From: Xanthobacteraceae bacterium
Lineage (GTDB): Bacteria; Pseudomonadota; Alphaproteobacteria; Rhizobiales; Xanthobacteraceae
Length of the DNA: 13,469 bases
Assembly (NCBI GenBank): GCA_030037105.1
Contig: JASHRY010000144.1
Span: 1 to 13,469 of the forward strand
Reading direction: 5' to 3'
Shown here: positions 1-7,930 of the stretch, in pieces
Position numbering within the stretch: the stretch's first letter is position 1
How the letters are laid out: every line of letters begins with the position of its first letter
Notes under the pieces: model-generated
What the model saw: only the letters and a program-made list of their open reading frames with translations
What the model was told of the DNA's origin: nothing
The model's database searches: none
Translations under genes and position numbers: made by a program

Positions 1-1410
1 CAGGTGATGCAGATCGCCCAGGTGCTCGCCGGCTACTCGCTGGCCCAGGCCGACCAGTTGCGGCGCGCCATGGGCAAGAAGATCCGCAAGGAGATGGAGG
101 CGCAGCGCAAGGTCTTCATCGCCGGCTGCGTCAAAGGCGGCGTCGACGCGGGGCAGGCCGAGGCGATCTTCGACCTGCTCGCGCGCTTCGCCGATTACGG
201 CTTCAACAAGAGCCACGCCGCCGCCTACGCGCTCGTGACCTATCAGACCGCTTACATGAAGGCGAACCACCCGGTCGAGTTCCTCGCCGCCTCGATGACG
301 CTCGACATGGGCAACACCGACAAGCTCGCCGAATTCCGCGCCGAGGCCGAACGGCTTGCCATCAAGGTCGAGCCGCCCTCGATCAATCGCTCCGGCGTCG
401 CGTTCGAGGTCGCCGGCAACACCATCCACTATGCGCTGGCGGCGCTGCGCGGCGTCGGCCGGCAGGCCGTCGAAAGCATTCTCGCCGCCCGCGGCGAGCG
501 TCCCTTCGCCGATCTTGCCGACTTCGCCCGCCGCATCAATCCGCGCGCCGTCAACAAGCGCGTGTTGGAGAGCCTGGTTGCCGCCGGCGCCTTCGATGCC
601 ATCGAGCCGAACCGCGCGCGCGTGTTCGCGGCGGTCGACTCGATCCTCGCCGCGGCACAGCGCGCGCACGACGACGCCGCGCTCGGCCAATCGGAGCTGT
701 TCGCCGGCCCCGCGGCCGCCGAGCCCATAATCCTGCCCATGGTCGAGCCGTGGTTGCCGGCCGAACGCTTGCAGCGCGAATACGAGGCCGTGGGCTTCTT
801 CCTCAGCGGTCATCCGCTCGATGATTACGCCGCCGCGCTCAAGCGCCTGCGCGTGCAGTCCTGGTCCGACTTCTCCCGCGCGGTGAAGGCCGGCGCGAGC
901 GTCGGCCGCGTCGCCGGGACCGTGGTCGCGCGCACCGAACGGCGCACCAGGAACGGCACCAAAATGGGCATCATCGGACTGTCCGATCCGAGCGGCCATT
1001 ACGAGGCGGTGTTGTTCGCCGAAGGCCTGGCGCTCTATCGCGACCTGCTCGAGCCGGGCGCGGCGGTGCTCTTGTTGCTCACCGCGGAAGTGCAAGGCGA
1101 CGAAGTGCGCGCGCGCATCCAAACCGTCGAGCCGCTCGATCAGGCGGCGGCGAAGATGCAGAAAGGTTTACGCGTATTCCTGCGCAACGAAACGCCGATC
1201 GAAGGCGTGGCGCGCCGGCTCGAGCCGGTCGAGCCGCGATCGGGCCGCAACGGGGCGGCCGAACACGGCGACGGCGAAGTCTCGATGGTGCTCATGCTCG
1301 AAAATGGCAACGAGGTCGAAGTGAAGCTGCCCGGACGCTTCAAGGTGTCGCCGCAGATCGCCGGCGCCATCAAGGCGGTGACCGGCGTGGTGACGGTCGA
1401 GGCGCTCTGA
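1..1410 (+). CDS. dnaE: DNA polymerase III subunit alpha, C-terminal part (5' end outside window)
   Basis: This is the replicative polymerase catalytic subunit, present here only as its last ~469 residues; the family is about 1,150 residues long, so the PHP domain and catalytic aspartates lie upstream of the window. The frame is open from base 1. Residues below are numbered from the GTG codon at base 4, which is not the true start. Residues 1-97 are the end of the polymerase core and hold the highly conserved stretch around [15 protein letters not shown] (67-81). A helix-hairpin-helix segment lies near 143-163 (LRGVG). QSELF at 229-233 matches the internal beta-clamp-binding motif (QADMF in E. 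coli). An OB-fold follows at about 297-375, then the C-terminal domain to the end. The stop is TGA at 1408. It has the DnaE1 architecture rather than DnaE2 or PolC. No clear terminator follows. Confidence 0.97.
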   Translation, partial: QVMQIAQVLAGYSLAQADQLRRAMGKKIRKEMEAQRKVFIAGCVKGGVDAGQAEAIFDLLARFADYGFNKSHAAAYALVTYQTAYMKANHPVEFLAASMTLDMGNTDKLAEFRAEAERLAIKVEPPSINRSGVAFEVAGNTIHYALAALRGVGRQAVESILAARGERPFADLADFARRINPRAVNKRVLESLVAAGAFDAIEPNRARVFAAVDSILAAAQRAHDDAALGQSELFAGPAAAEPIILPMVEPWLPAERLQREYEAVGFFLSGHPLDDYAAALKRLRVQSWSDFSRAVKAGASVGRVAGTVVARTERRTRNGTKMGIIGLSDPSGHYEAVLFAEGLALYRDLLEPGAAVLLLLTAEVQGDEVRARIQTVEPLDQAAAKMQKGLRVFLRNETPIEGVARRLEPVEPRSGRNGAAEHGDGEVSMVLMLENGNEVEVKLPGRFKVSPQIAGAIKAVTGVVTVEAL

Positions 1411-1415
1411 ACTCG

Positions 1416-1444
1416 TTGCATCGAGCCGCGCACATCTATATAAG
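1416..1444 (+). promoter_or_regulatory. candidate promoter of rpsB-tsf
   Basis: TTGCAT (1416-1421) and TATAAG (1439-1444) are separated by 17 bases. The AT-rich patch CTATATAAG stands out in GC-rich surroundings, and CTATAT matches the -10 box reported for alphaproteobacterial housekeeping promoters. The -35 match is weak (three of six to TTGACA). Transcription would start near 1450, about ten bases before the structured leader at 1460-1524, which fits. This is an inference from sequence only. Confidence 0.4.
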
Positions 1445-1459
1445 CCCGGCGATCTCACA

Positions 1460-1524
1460 CGCGGACCTGGCCGAAAAAACGGCTGTCCGGTGCCCGGCTG
1501 CGCGGTCGGGCTCATTGGTCCGCG
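1460..1524 (+). promoter_or_regulatory. structured 5' leader of rpsB (three-way junction)
   Basis: A perfect 8-bp stem (CGCGGACC at 1460-1467 with GGTCCGCG at 1517-1524) closes a junction with two inner hairpins. One is GCCG (1470-1473) paired with CGGC (1480-1483) around an A6 loop. The other is an 8-bp stem, 1492-1499 with 1504-1511, containing two G-U pairs and capped by a GCGC loop. The structure ends 22 bases before the rpsB start and leaves the GGAGA ribosome-binding site (1536-1540) free. In E. coli S2 represses its own rpsB-tsf mRNA through the leader. Whether this element does the same here is inference. An alternative hairpin at 1519-1529 (TCCG/CGGA) would compete with the closing stem and could form a switch. 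Confidence 0.5.
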
Positions 1525-1546
1525 GCGGAACAACCGGAGAACTTTG

Positions 1547-2545
1547 ATGGCGCTGCCCGACTTCAGCATGCGCCAGCTCCTGGAAGCTGGCGTCCATTTC
1601 GGCCACCAATCGCATCGCTGGAATCCGAAGATGGCGGAATACATCTTTGGCACGCGCAACAACATCCACATCATCGACCTGACGCAGTCCGTGCCCATGC
1701 TGCACCGGGCGTTGCAGGCGATCAGCGACACGGTGGCGCAAGGCGGACGCATCCTGTTCGTCGGCACCAAGCGCCAAGCGCAGGACGCGATCGCCGAGGC
1801 CGCCAAGAGGTCGGCGCAATATTACGTGAATTCGCGTTGGCTCGGCGGCACGCTGACCAATTGGAAGACCATCTCCAATTCGATCAAGCGGCTGCGCACG
1901 CTCGAGGAGATGCTCAACTCCAACGAGGCGCAGGGCTATACCAAAAAGGAGCGGCTGACGCTGCAGCGCGAGCGCGACAAGCTCGACCGCGCGCTCGGCG
2001 GAATCAAGGACATGGGCGGGCTCCCCGACCTTGTTTTCGTGATCGACACCAACAAGGAAGACATCGCCATCAAGGAAGCGCGGCGTCTCGGGGTTCCGGT
2101 CGCGGCCGTTGTCGACACCAATTGCGATCCGGACGGCATCACCTATGTCATTCCCGGCAATGACGACGCCAGCCGCGCCATCACGCTCTATTGCGACCTC
2201 GTCGCCAAGGCGGTGATCGACGGCATTTCCCGGGCGCAGGGCGAACGTATCGACGTCGGCGCTCTGGTCGAGCCCGAGGTGGTCGAGGAGCTGGCGCCCG
2301 AGACCGATCGGCTCGGCTTTCAGCCGCTGTCCGGCCCGCGCGGCGTCGCCGACGATCTCAAGAAATTCCCCGGCGTGTCCCCGACCATTGAAAAGAAGCT
2401 CAACGACCTCGGCATCTTCCACGTCTGGCAGATCGCCGAACTTTCCCCGATTGCCGCCCATAATATCGGCGAGGAGGTCGGGCTACCCGGTCGCGTCGAG
2501 GGCTGGATTGCCCGCGCCAAGGAGCAGGTGGCCGCGGCGGAGTGA
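1547..2545 (+). CDS. rpsB: 30S ribosomal protein S2 with C-terminal extension
   Basis: S2 is a small-subunit protein that binds the head-body hinge of the 30S ribosome and is needed for S1 loading. The ATG at 1547 gives the canonical start [20 protein letters not shown] and has GGAGA at 1536-1540. An in-frame upstream GTG at 1490 would add 19 residues with no family similarity and would lie inside the leader hairpin. Conserved S2 segments are visible: VGTKRQAQ (72-79), [12 protein letters not shown] (97-108), DTNCDPD (190-196) and [10 protein letters not shown] (203-212). At 332 residues the protein is longer than the ~240 of E. coli. After about residue 258 there is a proline-containing linker, then a compact helical domain (about 270-328: [20 protein letters not shown] and further) resembling helix-hairpin-helix modules. 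This extension is known from S2 of many Rhizobiales. tsf follows after 74 bases. Confidence 0.97.
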   Translation: MALPDFSMRQLLEAGVHFGHQSHRWNPKMAEYIFGTRNNIHIIDLTQSVPMLHRALQAISDTVAQGGRILFVGTKRQAQDAIAEAAKRSAQYYVNSRWLGGTLTNWKTISNSIKRLRTLEEMLNSNEAQGYTKKERLTLQRERDKLDRALGGIKDMGGLPDLVFVIDTNKEDIAIKEARRLGVPVAAVVDTNCDPDGITYVIPGNDDASRAITLYCDLVAKAVIDGISRAQGERIDVGALVEPEVVEELAPETDRLGFQPLSGPRGVADDLKKFPGVSPTIEKKLNDLGIFHVWQIAELSPIAAHNIGEEVGLPGRVEGWIARAKEQVAAAE

Positions 2546-2559
2546 GCGTCAATCCGGAA

Positions 2560-2576
2560 CGCGGGCACGGCCCGCG
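2560..2576 (+). other. stem-loop between rpsB and tsf
   Basis: A perfect 7-bp GC stem, CGCGGGC (2560-2566) with GCCCGCG (2570-2576), is closed by the loop ACG. Flanking CCGG copies could extend it across a small internal loop. There is no T-run after it, so it is not a standard intrinsic terminator. It could act as an mRNA stabiliser or attenuator that sets the S2/EF-Ts ratio; that role is inference. Confidence 0.4.
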
Positions 2577-2619
2577 GACCCGGAACCCGTCATCACGGAT
2601 TTGAAGGTCTTCAAAGGCA

Positions 2620-3534
2620 ATGCCGACCAACGTCACCGCGCGCATGGTGAAGGAGCTCCGCGACAAGACCGGAGCGGGCATGATGGATTGCAAGGCGGCG
2701 CTCGGCGAAAGCGGCGGCGATCTCGAAGCGGCGGTCGATTGGCTGCGCAAGAAAGGCCTGGCCAAGGCGGCCAAGAAGGCGGGGCGGACCGCGGCCGAAG
2801 GCCTCATCGGCGTCGCGCTCGCGGCGGGCAAGGGAATCCTCGTCGAGGTGAATTCGGAAACCGATTTCGTGGCGCGCAATGATTTGTTTCAAGGTCTGGT
2901 GAAGATGATCGCCGACGTCGCTCTCGATGTCGGAGCGGACGTGGAGAAAATCCTCGCCGCCCGCGTCGGCGATCGCACCGTCGCCGACGCGATCGCGGAA
3001 ACAATCGCCAAGATCGGCGAGAACATGGCGCTGCGCCGCGCCGCCGCGCTTTCCGTCGGCAAGGGGATCGTGGCCAGCTACGTGCATAATTCGGTGGCGG
3101 ACGGGCTCGGCCGGATCGGCGTGATCGTGACGCTCGAATCGGCCGGCCGCAACGACGAGCTCAAGGCCTTCGGCCGCATGGTGGCGATGCACGTCGCTTC
3201 GGCAAATCCCCAGGCGCTCGACCCTGCGGCGCTCGATGCGGCGAGCGTCGAGCGCGAGAAGAATGTGCTTGCGGACAAGGCCAGGGCACAGGGCAAACCC
3301 GCCGCCATCATCGACAAGATCGTCGAATCGGGCCTCAAGACCTTCTACAAGGAGGTTTGCCTGCTCGATCAGGCCTTCATCTTCGACGACAAGAAAAGCG
3401 TCGCGCAGGCCCTCAAGGAGAGCGAAGCGAGGGCCGGCGCGCCGATCAGGATCGGCGGCTTCGTGCGTTATGCGCTCGGCGAGGGGATAGACAGGCCCGG
3501 CAGCGAAGCCGCGACGAATGCGGGCGCGCCCTGA
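2620..3534 (+). CDS. tsf: translation elongation factor Ts
   Basis: EF-Ts is the guanine-nucleotide exchange factor that recycles EF-Tu-GDP to EF-Tu-GTP in the cytoplasm. The protein has 304 residues, normal for the family. The N-terminal UBA-like module contains [16 protein letters not shown] (13-28). The EF-Tu-contacting motif TDFVARN is at 81-87, and the core signature [10 protein letters not shown] is at 191-200. The last ~13 residues are a loose acidic/alanine tail. The ATG at 2620 is well placed for the family N-terminus. AAAGG at 2613-2617 is very close to the start and GAAGG at 2603-2607 is somewhat far, so initiation may partly depend on rpsB translation. It is the second gene of the classic rpsB-tsf pair, probably read from the promoter ahead of rpsB. 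Confidence 0.97.
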   Translation: MPTNVTARMVKELRDKTGAGMMDCKAALGESGGDLEAAVDWLRKKGLAKAAKKAGRTAAEGLIGVALAAGKGILVEVNSETDFVARNDLFQGLVKMIADVALDVGADVEKILAARVGDRTVADAIAETIAKIGENMALRRAAALSVGKGIVASYVHNSVADGLGRIGVIVTLESAGRNDELKAFGRMVAMHVASANPQALDPAALDAASVEREKNVLADKARAQGKPAAIIDKIVESGLKTFYKEVCLLDQAFIFDDKKSVAQALKESEARAGAPIRIGGFVRYALGEGIDRPGSEAATNAGAP

Positions 3535-3555
3535 GTCGCGGCGCTGGCGAAAGGT

Positions 3556-3629
3556 GTAGGGTGGGTTGAACGAAGCAAAACCCGCCGCCGTCAGTAGCGT
3601 GGGTTTCGTTTGCGCTCGACCCAACCTGC
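3556..3629 (+). repeat. imperfect palindromic dispersed-type repeat upstream of pyrH
   Basis: The left arm begins GTAGGGTGGGTTGAACGAAG (3556) and the right arm ends CTCGACCCAACCTGC (3629). They are inverted copies of about 30 bases that pair at roughly 25 positions, with a loop near 3586-3598. The left arm can also fold on itself (GTGGGTT with AACCCGC). The wording, GTAGGGTGGGTT...AACCCACC and its complement, resembles a small palindromic repeat that I recall as common between genes in Rhizobiales and other bacteria. It fills most of the tsf-pyrH gap, ends just before the pyrH ribosome-binding site and lacks a T-run. The family assignment is from memory. Confidence 0.65.
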
Positions 3630-3646
3630 AGGGGCGGAAAATTCCC

Positions 3647-4360
3647 ATGGCCAAGCCGAACTACCGACGCGTGATCGTCAAGCTCTCCGGCGAAGCCCTG
3701 AGCGGTCCGGAAAAATTCGGGATCGATCAGCCGACGATCGATCGTTTTGCCGCCGATCTCGTCGCCGCCCATGCGCTCGGCATAGGTCTCGGCGTCGTGG
3801 TCGGCGGCGGCAATATCCTTCGCGGTGCCCAGATTTCCGAGGATGGGCTGTCGCGGCCGACTGCCGACGCGATGGGAATGCTGGCGACCGTCATGAATGC
3901 CCTTGTCCTGGAGGCGGCCATCGAGCGCGCCGGCGTCAGCGCCCGCACCATGTCGGCGCTCGCCATGCCGCAAGTCTGCGAGACTTATGAGCGCCAGCGC
4001 GCGTTGCGCCATCTCGACGACGACATGGTGATCGTCTTCGCCGGCGGCACCGGCAATCCCTATTTCACCACCGATACCACGGCGGTTCTGCGCGCCGCCG
4101 AGATGGGCTGCGACGCCGTTCTCAAGGCGACCGACGTCGATGGGGTCTATACCGCCGATCCCAAACGTGATCCGACCGCCAAGCGATACGAGCGTCTCGA
4201 CCATCAAGAGGCGCTCAACCGAAATTTGCAGATCATGGATGCGACGGCGTTTGCGCTTGCCCGGGAAATCCGTATGCCTATCATCGTCTTTTCGATCCGG
4301 GAGCGCGGCGCGATCGAGACCGTTTTGCGCGGGAAGGGGCACTTCACGACCGTCGGCTGA
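3647..4360 (+). CDS. pyrH: UMP kinase
   Basis: PyrH phosphorylates UMP to UDP with ATP. It is a hexameric, allosterically controlled enzyme of the amino-acid-kinase fold and is specific to bacteria and archaea. Visible motifs are the N-terminal KLSGEAL (12-18), the nucleotide-binding GGGN (53-56), the conserved DAMGMLAT (74-81), [16 protein letters not shown] (131-146) and [13 protein letters not shown] (160-172). The length of 237 residues is normal. The ATG at 3647 gives [18 protein letters not shown] and is preceded by GGGGCGGA (3631-3638) at good spacing. An upstream in-frame TTG at 3566 is rejected because the added residues are only translation of the palindromic repeat. frr follows after 66 bases, the usual pyrH-frr pairing. 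Confidence 0.97.
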   Translation: MAKPNYRRVIVKLSGEALSGPEKFGIDQPTIDRFAADLVAAHALGIGLGVVVGGGNILRGAQISEDGLSRPTADAMGMLATVMNALVLEAAIERAGVSARTMSALAMPQVCETYERQRALRHLDDDMVIVFAGGTGNPYFTTDTTAVLRAAEMGCDAVLKATDVDGVYTADPKRDPTAKRYERLDHQEALNRNLQIMDATAFALAREIRMPIIVFSIRERGAIETVLRGKGHFTTVG

Positions 4361-4393
4361 AGATTGCACGTCCGGCTGAAAGCGACCGCTTGC

Positions 4394-4399
4394 AGGAGG
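4394..4399 (+). promoter_or_regulatory. strong Shine-Dalgarno ahead of frr
   Basis: AGGAGG sits 27 bases before the favoured ATG (4427) but nine bases before an in-frame GTG (4409), the ideal distance. It therefore argues for the GTG, or for initiation at both codons. Confidence 0.5.
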
Positions 4400-4426
4400 T
4401 CTCAAACGGTGATCGCGGAGGGCACC

Positions 4427-4990
4427 ATGGCCACGACGACATTCGACATGAACGACCTCAAGCACCGCATGCAGGGAGCGGTTCAGTCGCTCAAGCAGGA
4501 GCTTGGCGGTTTGCGCACGGGGCGCGCTTCGACCGCGCTGCTCGACCATGTCCAGGTCGAGGCCTATGGCGGTCATCTGCCGCTCAACCAGCTTGCTACG
4601 ATCAGTGTTCCAGAGCCGCGGCTCCTCAATGTCCAGGTCTGGGACCGCTCCATGGTTCACGCGGTGGAAAAGGCGATCTCCGCCGCCAACCTCGGATTGA
4701 CGCCGTCCACCGAAGGTCAGGTGCTGCGGCTGCGCATTCCTGAACTCAACGAGGAGCGGCGACGGGAGCTCGTGAAGGTCGCCCACAAATACGCCGAAGC
4801 GGCGCGCGTGGCGGTTCGCCATGTCCGCCGCGACGGCCTCGACCTACTCAAGAAACTGGAAAAGGACCACAAGATCAGCGAGGACGACCACAATCGCCAA
4901 GCCGGCGAGGTGCAGAAAGCGACCGATGCGGTGATCGTCGAGGTCGACAAGATGCTCGCCAGCAAGGAAAAGGAGATCATGACGGTTTGA
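4427..4990 (+). CDS. frr: ribosome recycling factor
   Basis: RRF works with EF-G to split post-termination ribosomes. From ATG 4427 the protein has 187 residues, against about 185 for the family. The family signature region GLRTGRAS (28-35) is near the N-terminus. The helical domain shows [16 protein letters not shown] (102-117) and [17 protein letters not shown] (131-147), with the usual long three-helix bundle and an acidic/lysine C-terminal helix. Start choice is open. CGGAGGG (4416-4422) lies four bases before ATG 4427, but a stronger AGGAGG (4394-4399) lies nine bases before an in-frame GTG at 4409 that would add six residues. I favour the ATG on family length. The stop TGA overlaps the uppS start. 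Confidence 0.96.
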   Translation: MATTTFDMNDLKHRMQGAVQSLKQELGGLRTGRASTALLDHVQVEAYGGHLPLNQLATISVPEPRLLNVQVWDRSMVHAVEKAISAANLGLTPSTEGQVLRLRIPELNEERRRELVKVAHKYAEAARVAVRHVRRDGLDLLKKLEKDHKISEDDHNRQAGEVQKATDAVIVEVDKMLASKEKEIMTV

Positions 4991-5766
4991 GCGACGCGGC
5001 ACGATCGAGAAGCGAGGCGACGCTGTCGCTCCCGGCGCAAAGCGACCGGTTCGACATACCGCGGCATGTCGCCGTCATCATGGATGGCAATGGGCGCTGG
5101 GCGGCCGCCCGCGGCCTGCCGCGCGTGGAAGGCCACCGCCGCGGGGTGGAGGCTCTGCGTCGAACCGTGCGCGCGGCGAGCGATCTCGGCATTTCCGTGT
5201 TGACCATTTTCTCCTTCAGCTCCGAGAATTGGTCGCGGCCGCTGGCGGAAATCAACGACCTGATGGGTCTGTTGCGCCGCTTTATCCGCAACGATCTTGC
5301 CGAATTGCACCGGAGCAACGTGCGCGTGCGCATCATCGGCGAGCGCGACGATCTCGATCGCGACATTCTTCTTCTGCTCCAGGAGGCGGAGGATCTGACG
5401 CGGGGCAATGACGGCCTTACGCTGGTCGTGGCGTTCAATTACGGCGCTCGCCAGGAGATCGTGCGCGCGGCGCGCCGCGTCGCGATCGAGGTAGCGCAGG
5501 GGCGGCTTGCTGCCGATGATGTGTCGGCGGAGCTTCTCGCCCGCTATTTTCACGCCCCCGATATTCCCGACCCCGACGTCATCATCCGCACCAGCGGCGA
5601 GCAGCGCTTGTCAAACTTTCTGCTTTGGCAGGCAGCCTACAGCGAGCTTGTTTTCGTTCCGATCAACTGGCCGGACTTCGACCGCTCCGCGCTCGAGGGC
5701 GCCATCGCCGAATACCGCCGTCGCGAACGCCGCTTTGGCGGGTTGATCGCCCGGACCGGATCGTGA
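4987..5766 (+). CDS. uppS: isoprenyl transferase (undecaprenyl diphosphate synthase)
   Basis: UppS adds eight isopentenyl units in cis to farnesyl diphosphate, making the C55 carrier for peptidoglycan and O-antigen. Motifs are [15 protein letters not shown] (32-46) with catalytic Asp33, FSSEN near 77-81, and the C-terminal substrate-binding stretch [19 protein letters not shown] (197-215) with its two arginines, followed by YSELVF (218-223). The length of 259 residues is normal. The start is TTG at 4987: no ATG, GTG or other TTG occurs in frame before the catalytic motif. The codon overlaps the frr stop in the form TTGA. AAGGAG at 4970-4975, inside the end of frr, is the likely ribosome-binding site. 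This suggests translational coupling to frr with a deliberately weak start. Confidence 0.96.
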   Translation: MSDAARSRSEATLSLPAQSDRFDIPRHVAVIMDGNGRWAAARGLPRVEGHRRGVEALRRTVRAASDLGISVLTIFSFSSENWSRPLAEINDLMGLLRRFIRNDLAELHRSNVRVRIIGERDDLDRDILLLLQEAEDLTRGNDGLTLVVAFNYGARQEIVRAARRVAIEVAQGRLAADDVSAELLARYFHAPDIPDPDVIIRTSGEQRLSNFLLWQAAYSELVFVPINWPDFDRSALEGAIAEYRRRERRFGGLIARTGS

Positions 5767-5802
5767 CGCCGTGCGATTATCGGGGCGAGCGCGCAGGCAA
5801 GC

Positions 5803-6660
5803 ATGTTCACGGCGGGCGATGCGAACAAACTGACGGTCCGCGCGGCTTCGGCGATCGTGCTCGCACCGATTGTCCTGGCATGTACTTATGCCGGCGGCTG
5901 GCTTTTCCTCGCCCTGTGCGTCTTCGCCGCCGGGGGTATTCTCTGGGAATGGACCCGTCTCATCGCCGGCCGGGCTGAACCCCGCCTTCTCGCGCCGGGT
6001 TTGGCGGCGCTGCTCGCCGCTTTCGCGCTCACCGGCCTCAACCAATTCGGCGTCGCGACAATGATCATTCTGATCGGCGCCGTGGCCGCCGGCGCCGCGT
6101 CGGCGGGGCGGCCGCTTGCCGACGGATCGTCCGCGACGGGAACCGCAATCTGGGCCTTTGCCGGCGTCATCTATGCGGGTATCGCATTCTTCGGCCCCAC
6201 GTTGTTGCGGGGCGATCCGGAGTGGGGTCTCACGGCGCTTTTATTTCTGCTTGCAACTATTTGGAGTAACGATATTTTTGCCTTCTGTTGCGGCCGGGCG
6301 ATCGGCGGCCCTGCGCTGTGGCCCCGCGTCAGTCCGAACAAGACTTGGGCCGGCGCCGTCGGCGGGCTTGCCGGGGGGGTTGCCGCCGGCGTCGCGCTCG
6401 CTTATGCGAGTGGTATCGGCAAGCTGGGGATGGCAGGGGTCATGGCGTTGCTGCTCTCAGTTCTGGCGCAAGCCGGCGACCTCGCCGAGTCTGCGATCAA
6501 GCGACATTTTGGGGCGAAAGACGCGGGCCGGCTCATCCCGGGGCATGGCGGATTAATGGATCGGCTCGACGGCTTCCTGGTTGCGGCACTCGCCGCCCTC
6601 ATCATCGGAATTGTACGTCAGGGAACGGATGCGCCGGCCAGAGGCTTGCTGCTATGGTGA
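5803..6660 (+). CDS. cdsA: phosphatidate cytidylyltransferase (CDP-diglyceride synthase)
   Basis: CdsA makes CDP-diacylglycerol from CTP and phosphatidic acid in the inner membrane, the branch-point precursor of phospholipids. The 285 residues are mostly hydrophobic, with several membrane segments (for example about 14-32, 34-48, 64-80, 85-100, 115-135, 143-163, 185-202, 208-226 and 257-271). The full family signature lies at 230-256: [11 protein letters not shown], then [11 protein letters not shown], with the conserved Lys-Arg, Lys-Asp, His-Gly-Gly and Asp-Arg-x-Asp residues. The ATG at 5803 is the only good start and has a poor ribosome-binding site. It lies 36 bases after uppS and is followed by dxr after four bases. 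Confidence 0.96.
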   Translation: MFTAGDANKLTVRAASAIVLAPIVLACTYAGGWLFLALCVFAAGGILWEWTRLIAGRAEPRLLAPGLAALLAAFALTGLNQFGVATMIILIGAVAAGAASAGRPLADGSSATGTAIWAFAGVIYAGIAFFGPTLLRGDPEWGLTALLFLLATIWSNDIFAFCCGRAIGGPALWPRVSPNKTWAGAVGGLAGGVAAGVALAYASGIGKLGMAGVMALLLSVLAQAGDLAESAIKRHFGAKDAGRLIPGHGGLMDRLDGFLVAALAALIIGIVRQGTDAPARGLLLW

Positions 6661-6664
6661 GCCG

Positions 6665-7888
6665 ATGACGCAGACACAGCCCAGGGCGAGGGTTGAACTG
6701 GCGCCCGTGCCGCGTACGGTGACGCTGCTTGGCGCCACGGGCTCGATCGGGTCGAGCACGGTCGACCTGTTGCGACGGGAGTCCGCCCGCTACCGTGTCG
6801 AGGCGGTGACCGCGCATCGCAACGCAGCGGCGCTGGGGCATCTGGCGCGCGAACTTGGTGCGCGGTTTGCCGCGGTTGCCGACCCCGACGCTTATCGCCA
6901 ACTCAAGGCGGAGCTTTCCGGCTCCGGCATCGAAGCGGGCGCCGGCGCCGCGGCCGTTGTCGAGGCGGCGCAGCGCCCCGCCGATTGGGTGATGGCCGCG
7001 ATCACCGGCGCAACGAGTCTCAGGCCGACGCTCGCCGCCGCCGAACGCGGCGCCACGGTCGCACTCGCCAACAAGGAATGCCTCGTCTGCGCCGGTGCAT
7101 TGTTCATGCGGCGGGCCGCGGCCGCCGGCGCCCGGGTGCTGCCGGTCGATTCCGAACACAACGCGATTTTCCAGGCGCTGGGCGCCGGCCGGCGCGAAGA
7201 TGTGCGTCGCATCATGCTCACGGCTTCGGGCGGGCCGTTTCGCACTTGGCCGCTCGAAGCGATCCGAAAAGTGACCCTGGAGCAAGCGCTCAAACATCCA
7301 ACCTGGTCCATGGGTCCGAAGGTCACCATCGATTCGGCGACGCTGATGAACAAGGGCCTTGAGCTTATCGAAGCTCATCATCTTTTTGCCCTGGGAATGG
7401 AAGCGCTCGATGTCGTCGTCCACCCGCAATCGGTGGTTCACGGCCTGGTGGAATTTCGCGACGGCTCCGTGGTCGCCCAGCTCGGATCGCCGGACATGCG
7501 CATCCCCATCGCCCATTGCCTGGCGTGGCCCGCGCGCATGGCGACGCCGGCGCCGCGACTTGATCTCGCGCGTCTCGCCACGCTCACGTTCGAGGAGCCT
7601 GATCCGATACGCTTTCCGGCATTGGCGCTTGCCCGTCGGGCGCTCGCGGCCGGCGGAGCCGCGCCGACCGTCCTCAACGCGGCGAACGAAATCGCGGTGC
7701 GCGAATTCGTCGGCCGGCGTCTGGGATTCGGCGGTATTCACGCCCTCGTCGAGGCGACGCTCAATGCAGCGGAGCGGCATGGCGCAATGGCCGAGCCGCA
7801 ATCCGTCGAGGACGCGCTCGCCATTGACCATAACGCAAGAAGGTTGGCCGCCGACCTTTTGCCCGAAATTGCCGCAATGGCATCCTAG
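6665..7888 (+). CDS. dxr: 1-deoxy-D-xylulose 5-phosphate reductoisomerase
   Basis: DXR converts DXP to MEP with NADPH, the committed step of the non-mevalonate isoprenoid pathway and the target of fosmidomycin. It feeds precursors to UppS, encoded two genes upstream. From ATG 6665 there are 407 residues, normal for the family. The NADPH-binding GATGSIG is at 23-29 and ANKE at 135-138. Metal ligands are Asp162 and Glu164 in PVDSEHN, and Glu233 in [18 protein letters not shown] (186-193) and the active-site flap HPTWSMGPK (211-219) are present, as is LNAANEIAV (337-345). The upstream in-frame start at 6581 would overlap cdsA by 80 bases and lacks similarity. The ~15-residue tail before the Rossmann strand is variable. 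The gene starts four bases after cdsA, so they are probably co-transcribed. Confidence 0.96.
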   Translation: MTQTQPRARVELAPVPRTVTLLGATGSIGSSTVDLLRRESARYRVEAVTAHRNAAALGHLARELGARFAAVADPDAYRQLKAELSGSGIEAGAGAAAVVEAAQRPADWVMAAITGATSLRPTLAAAERGATVALANKECLVCAGALFMRRAAAAGARVLPVDSEHNAIFQALGAGRREDVRRIMLTASGGPFRTWPLEAIRKVTLEQALKHPTWSMGPKVTIDSATLMNKGLELIEAHHLFALGMEALDVVVHPQSVVHGLVEFRDGSVVAQLGSPDMRIPIAHCLAWPARMATPAPRLDLARLATLTFEEPDPIRFPALALARRALAAGGAAPTVLNAANEIAVREFVGRRLGFGGIHALVEATLNAAERHGAMAEPQSVEDALAIDHNARRLAADLLPEIAAMAS

Positions 7889-7930
7889 AGCTAGGGCTGA
7901 CTGGGACTCAAGCGCGGGGTAGGCAACATC

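Noticed and set aside
1490..1546. Upstream GTG start for rpsB adding 19 residues
   Set aside because: The added residues translate the hairpin leader and have no S2 similarity; ATG 1547 has a good ribosome-binding site and the canonical N-terminus.
2560..2576. Intrinsic terminator between rpsB and tsf
   Set aside because: The hairpin is strong but no T-run follows, and rpsB-tsf is a well-known co-transcribed pair.
3566..3646. Upstream TTG start for pyrH adding 27 residues
   Set aside because: The extra residues are a translation of the palindromic repeat; ATG 3647 gives the normal N-terminus with a good ribosome-binding site.
3446..4822. Open frame of 458 codons on the - strand opposite pyrH and frr
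   Set aside because: It is antisense to conserved genes, of biased composition and without recognisable motifs, and it crosses the palindromic repeat.
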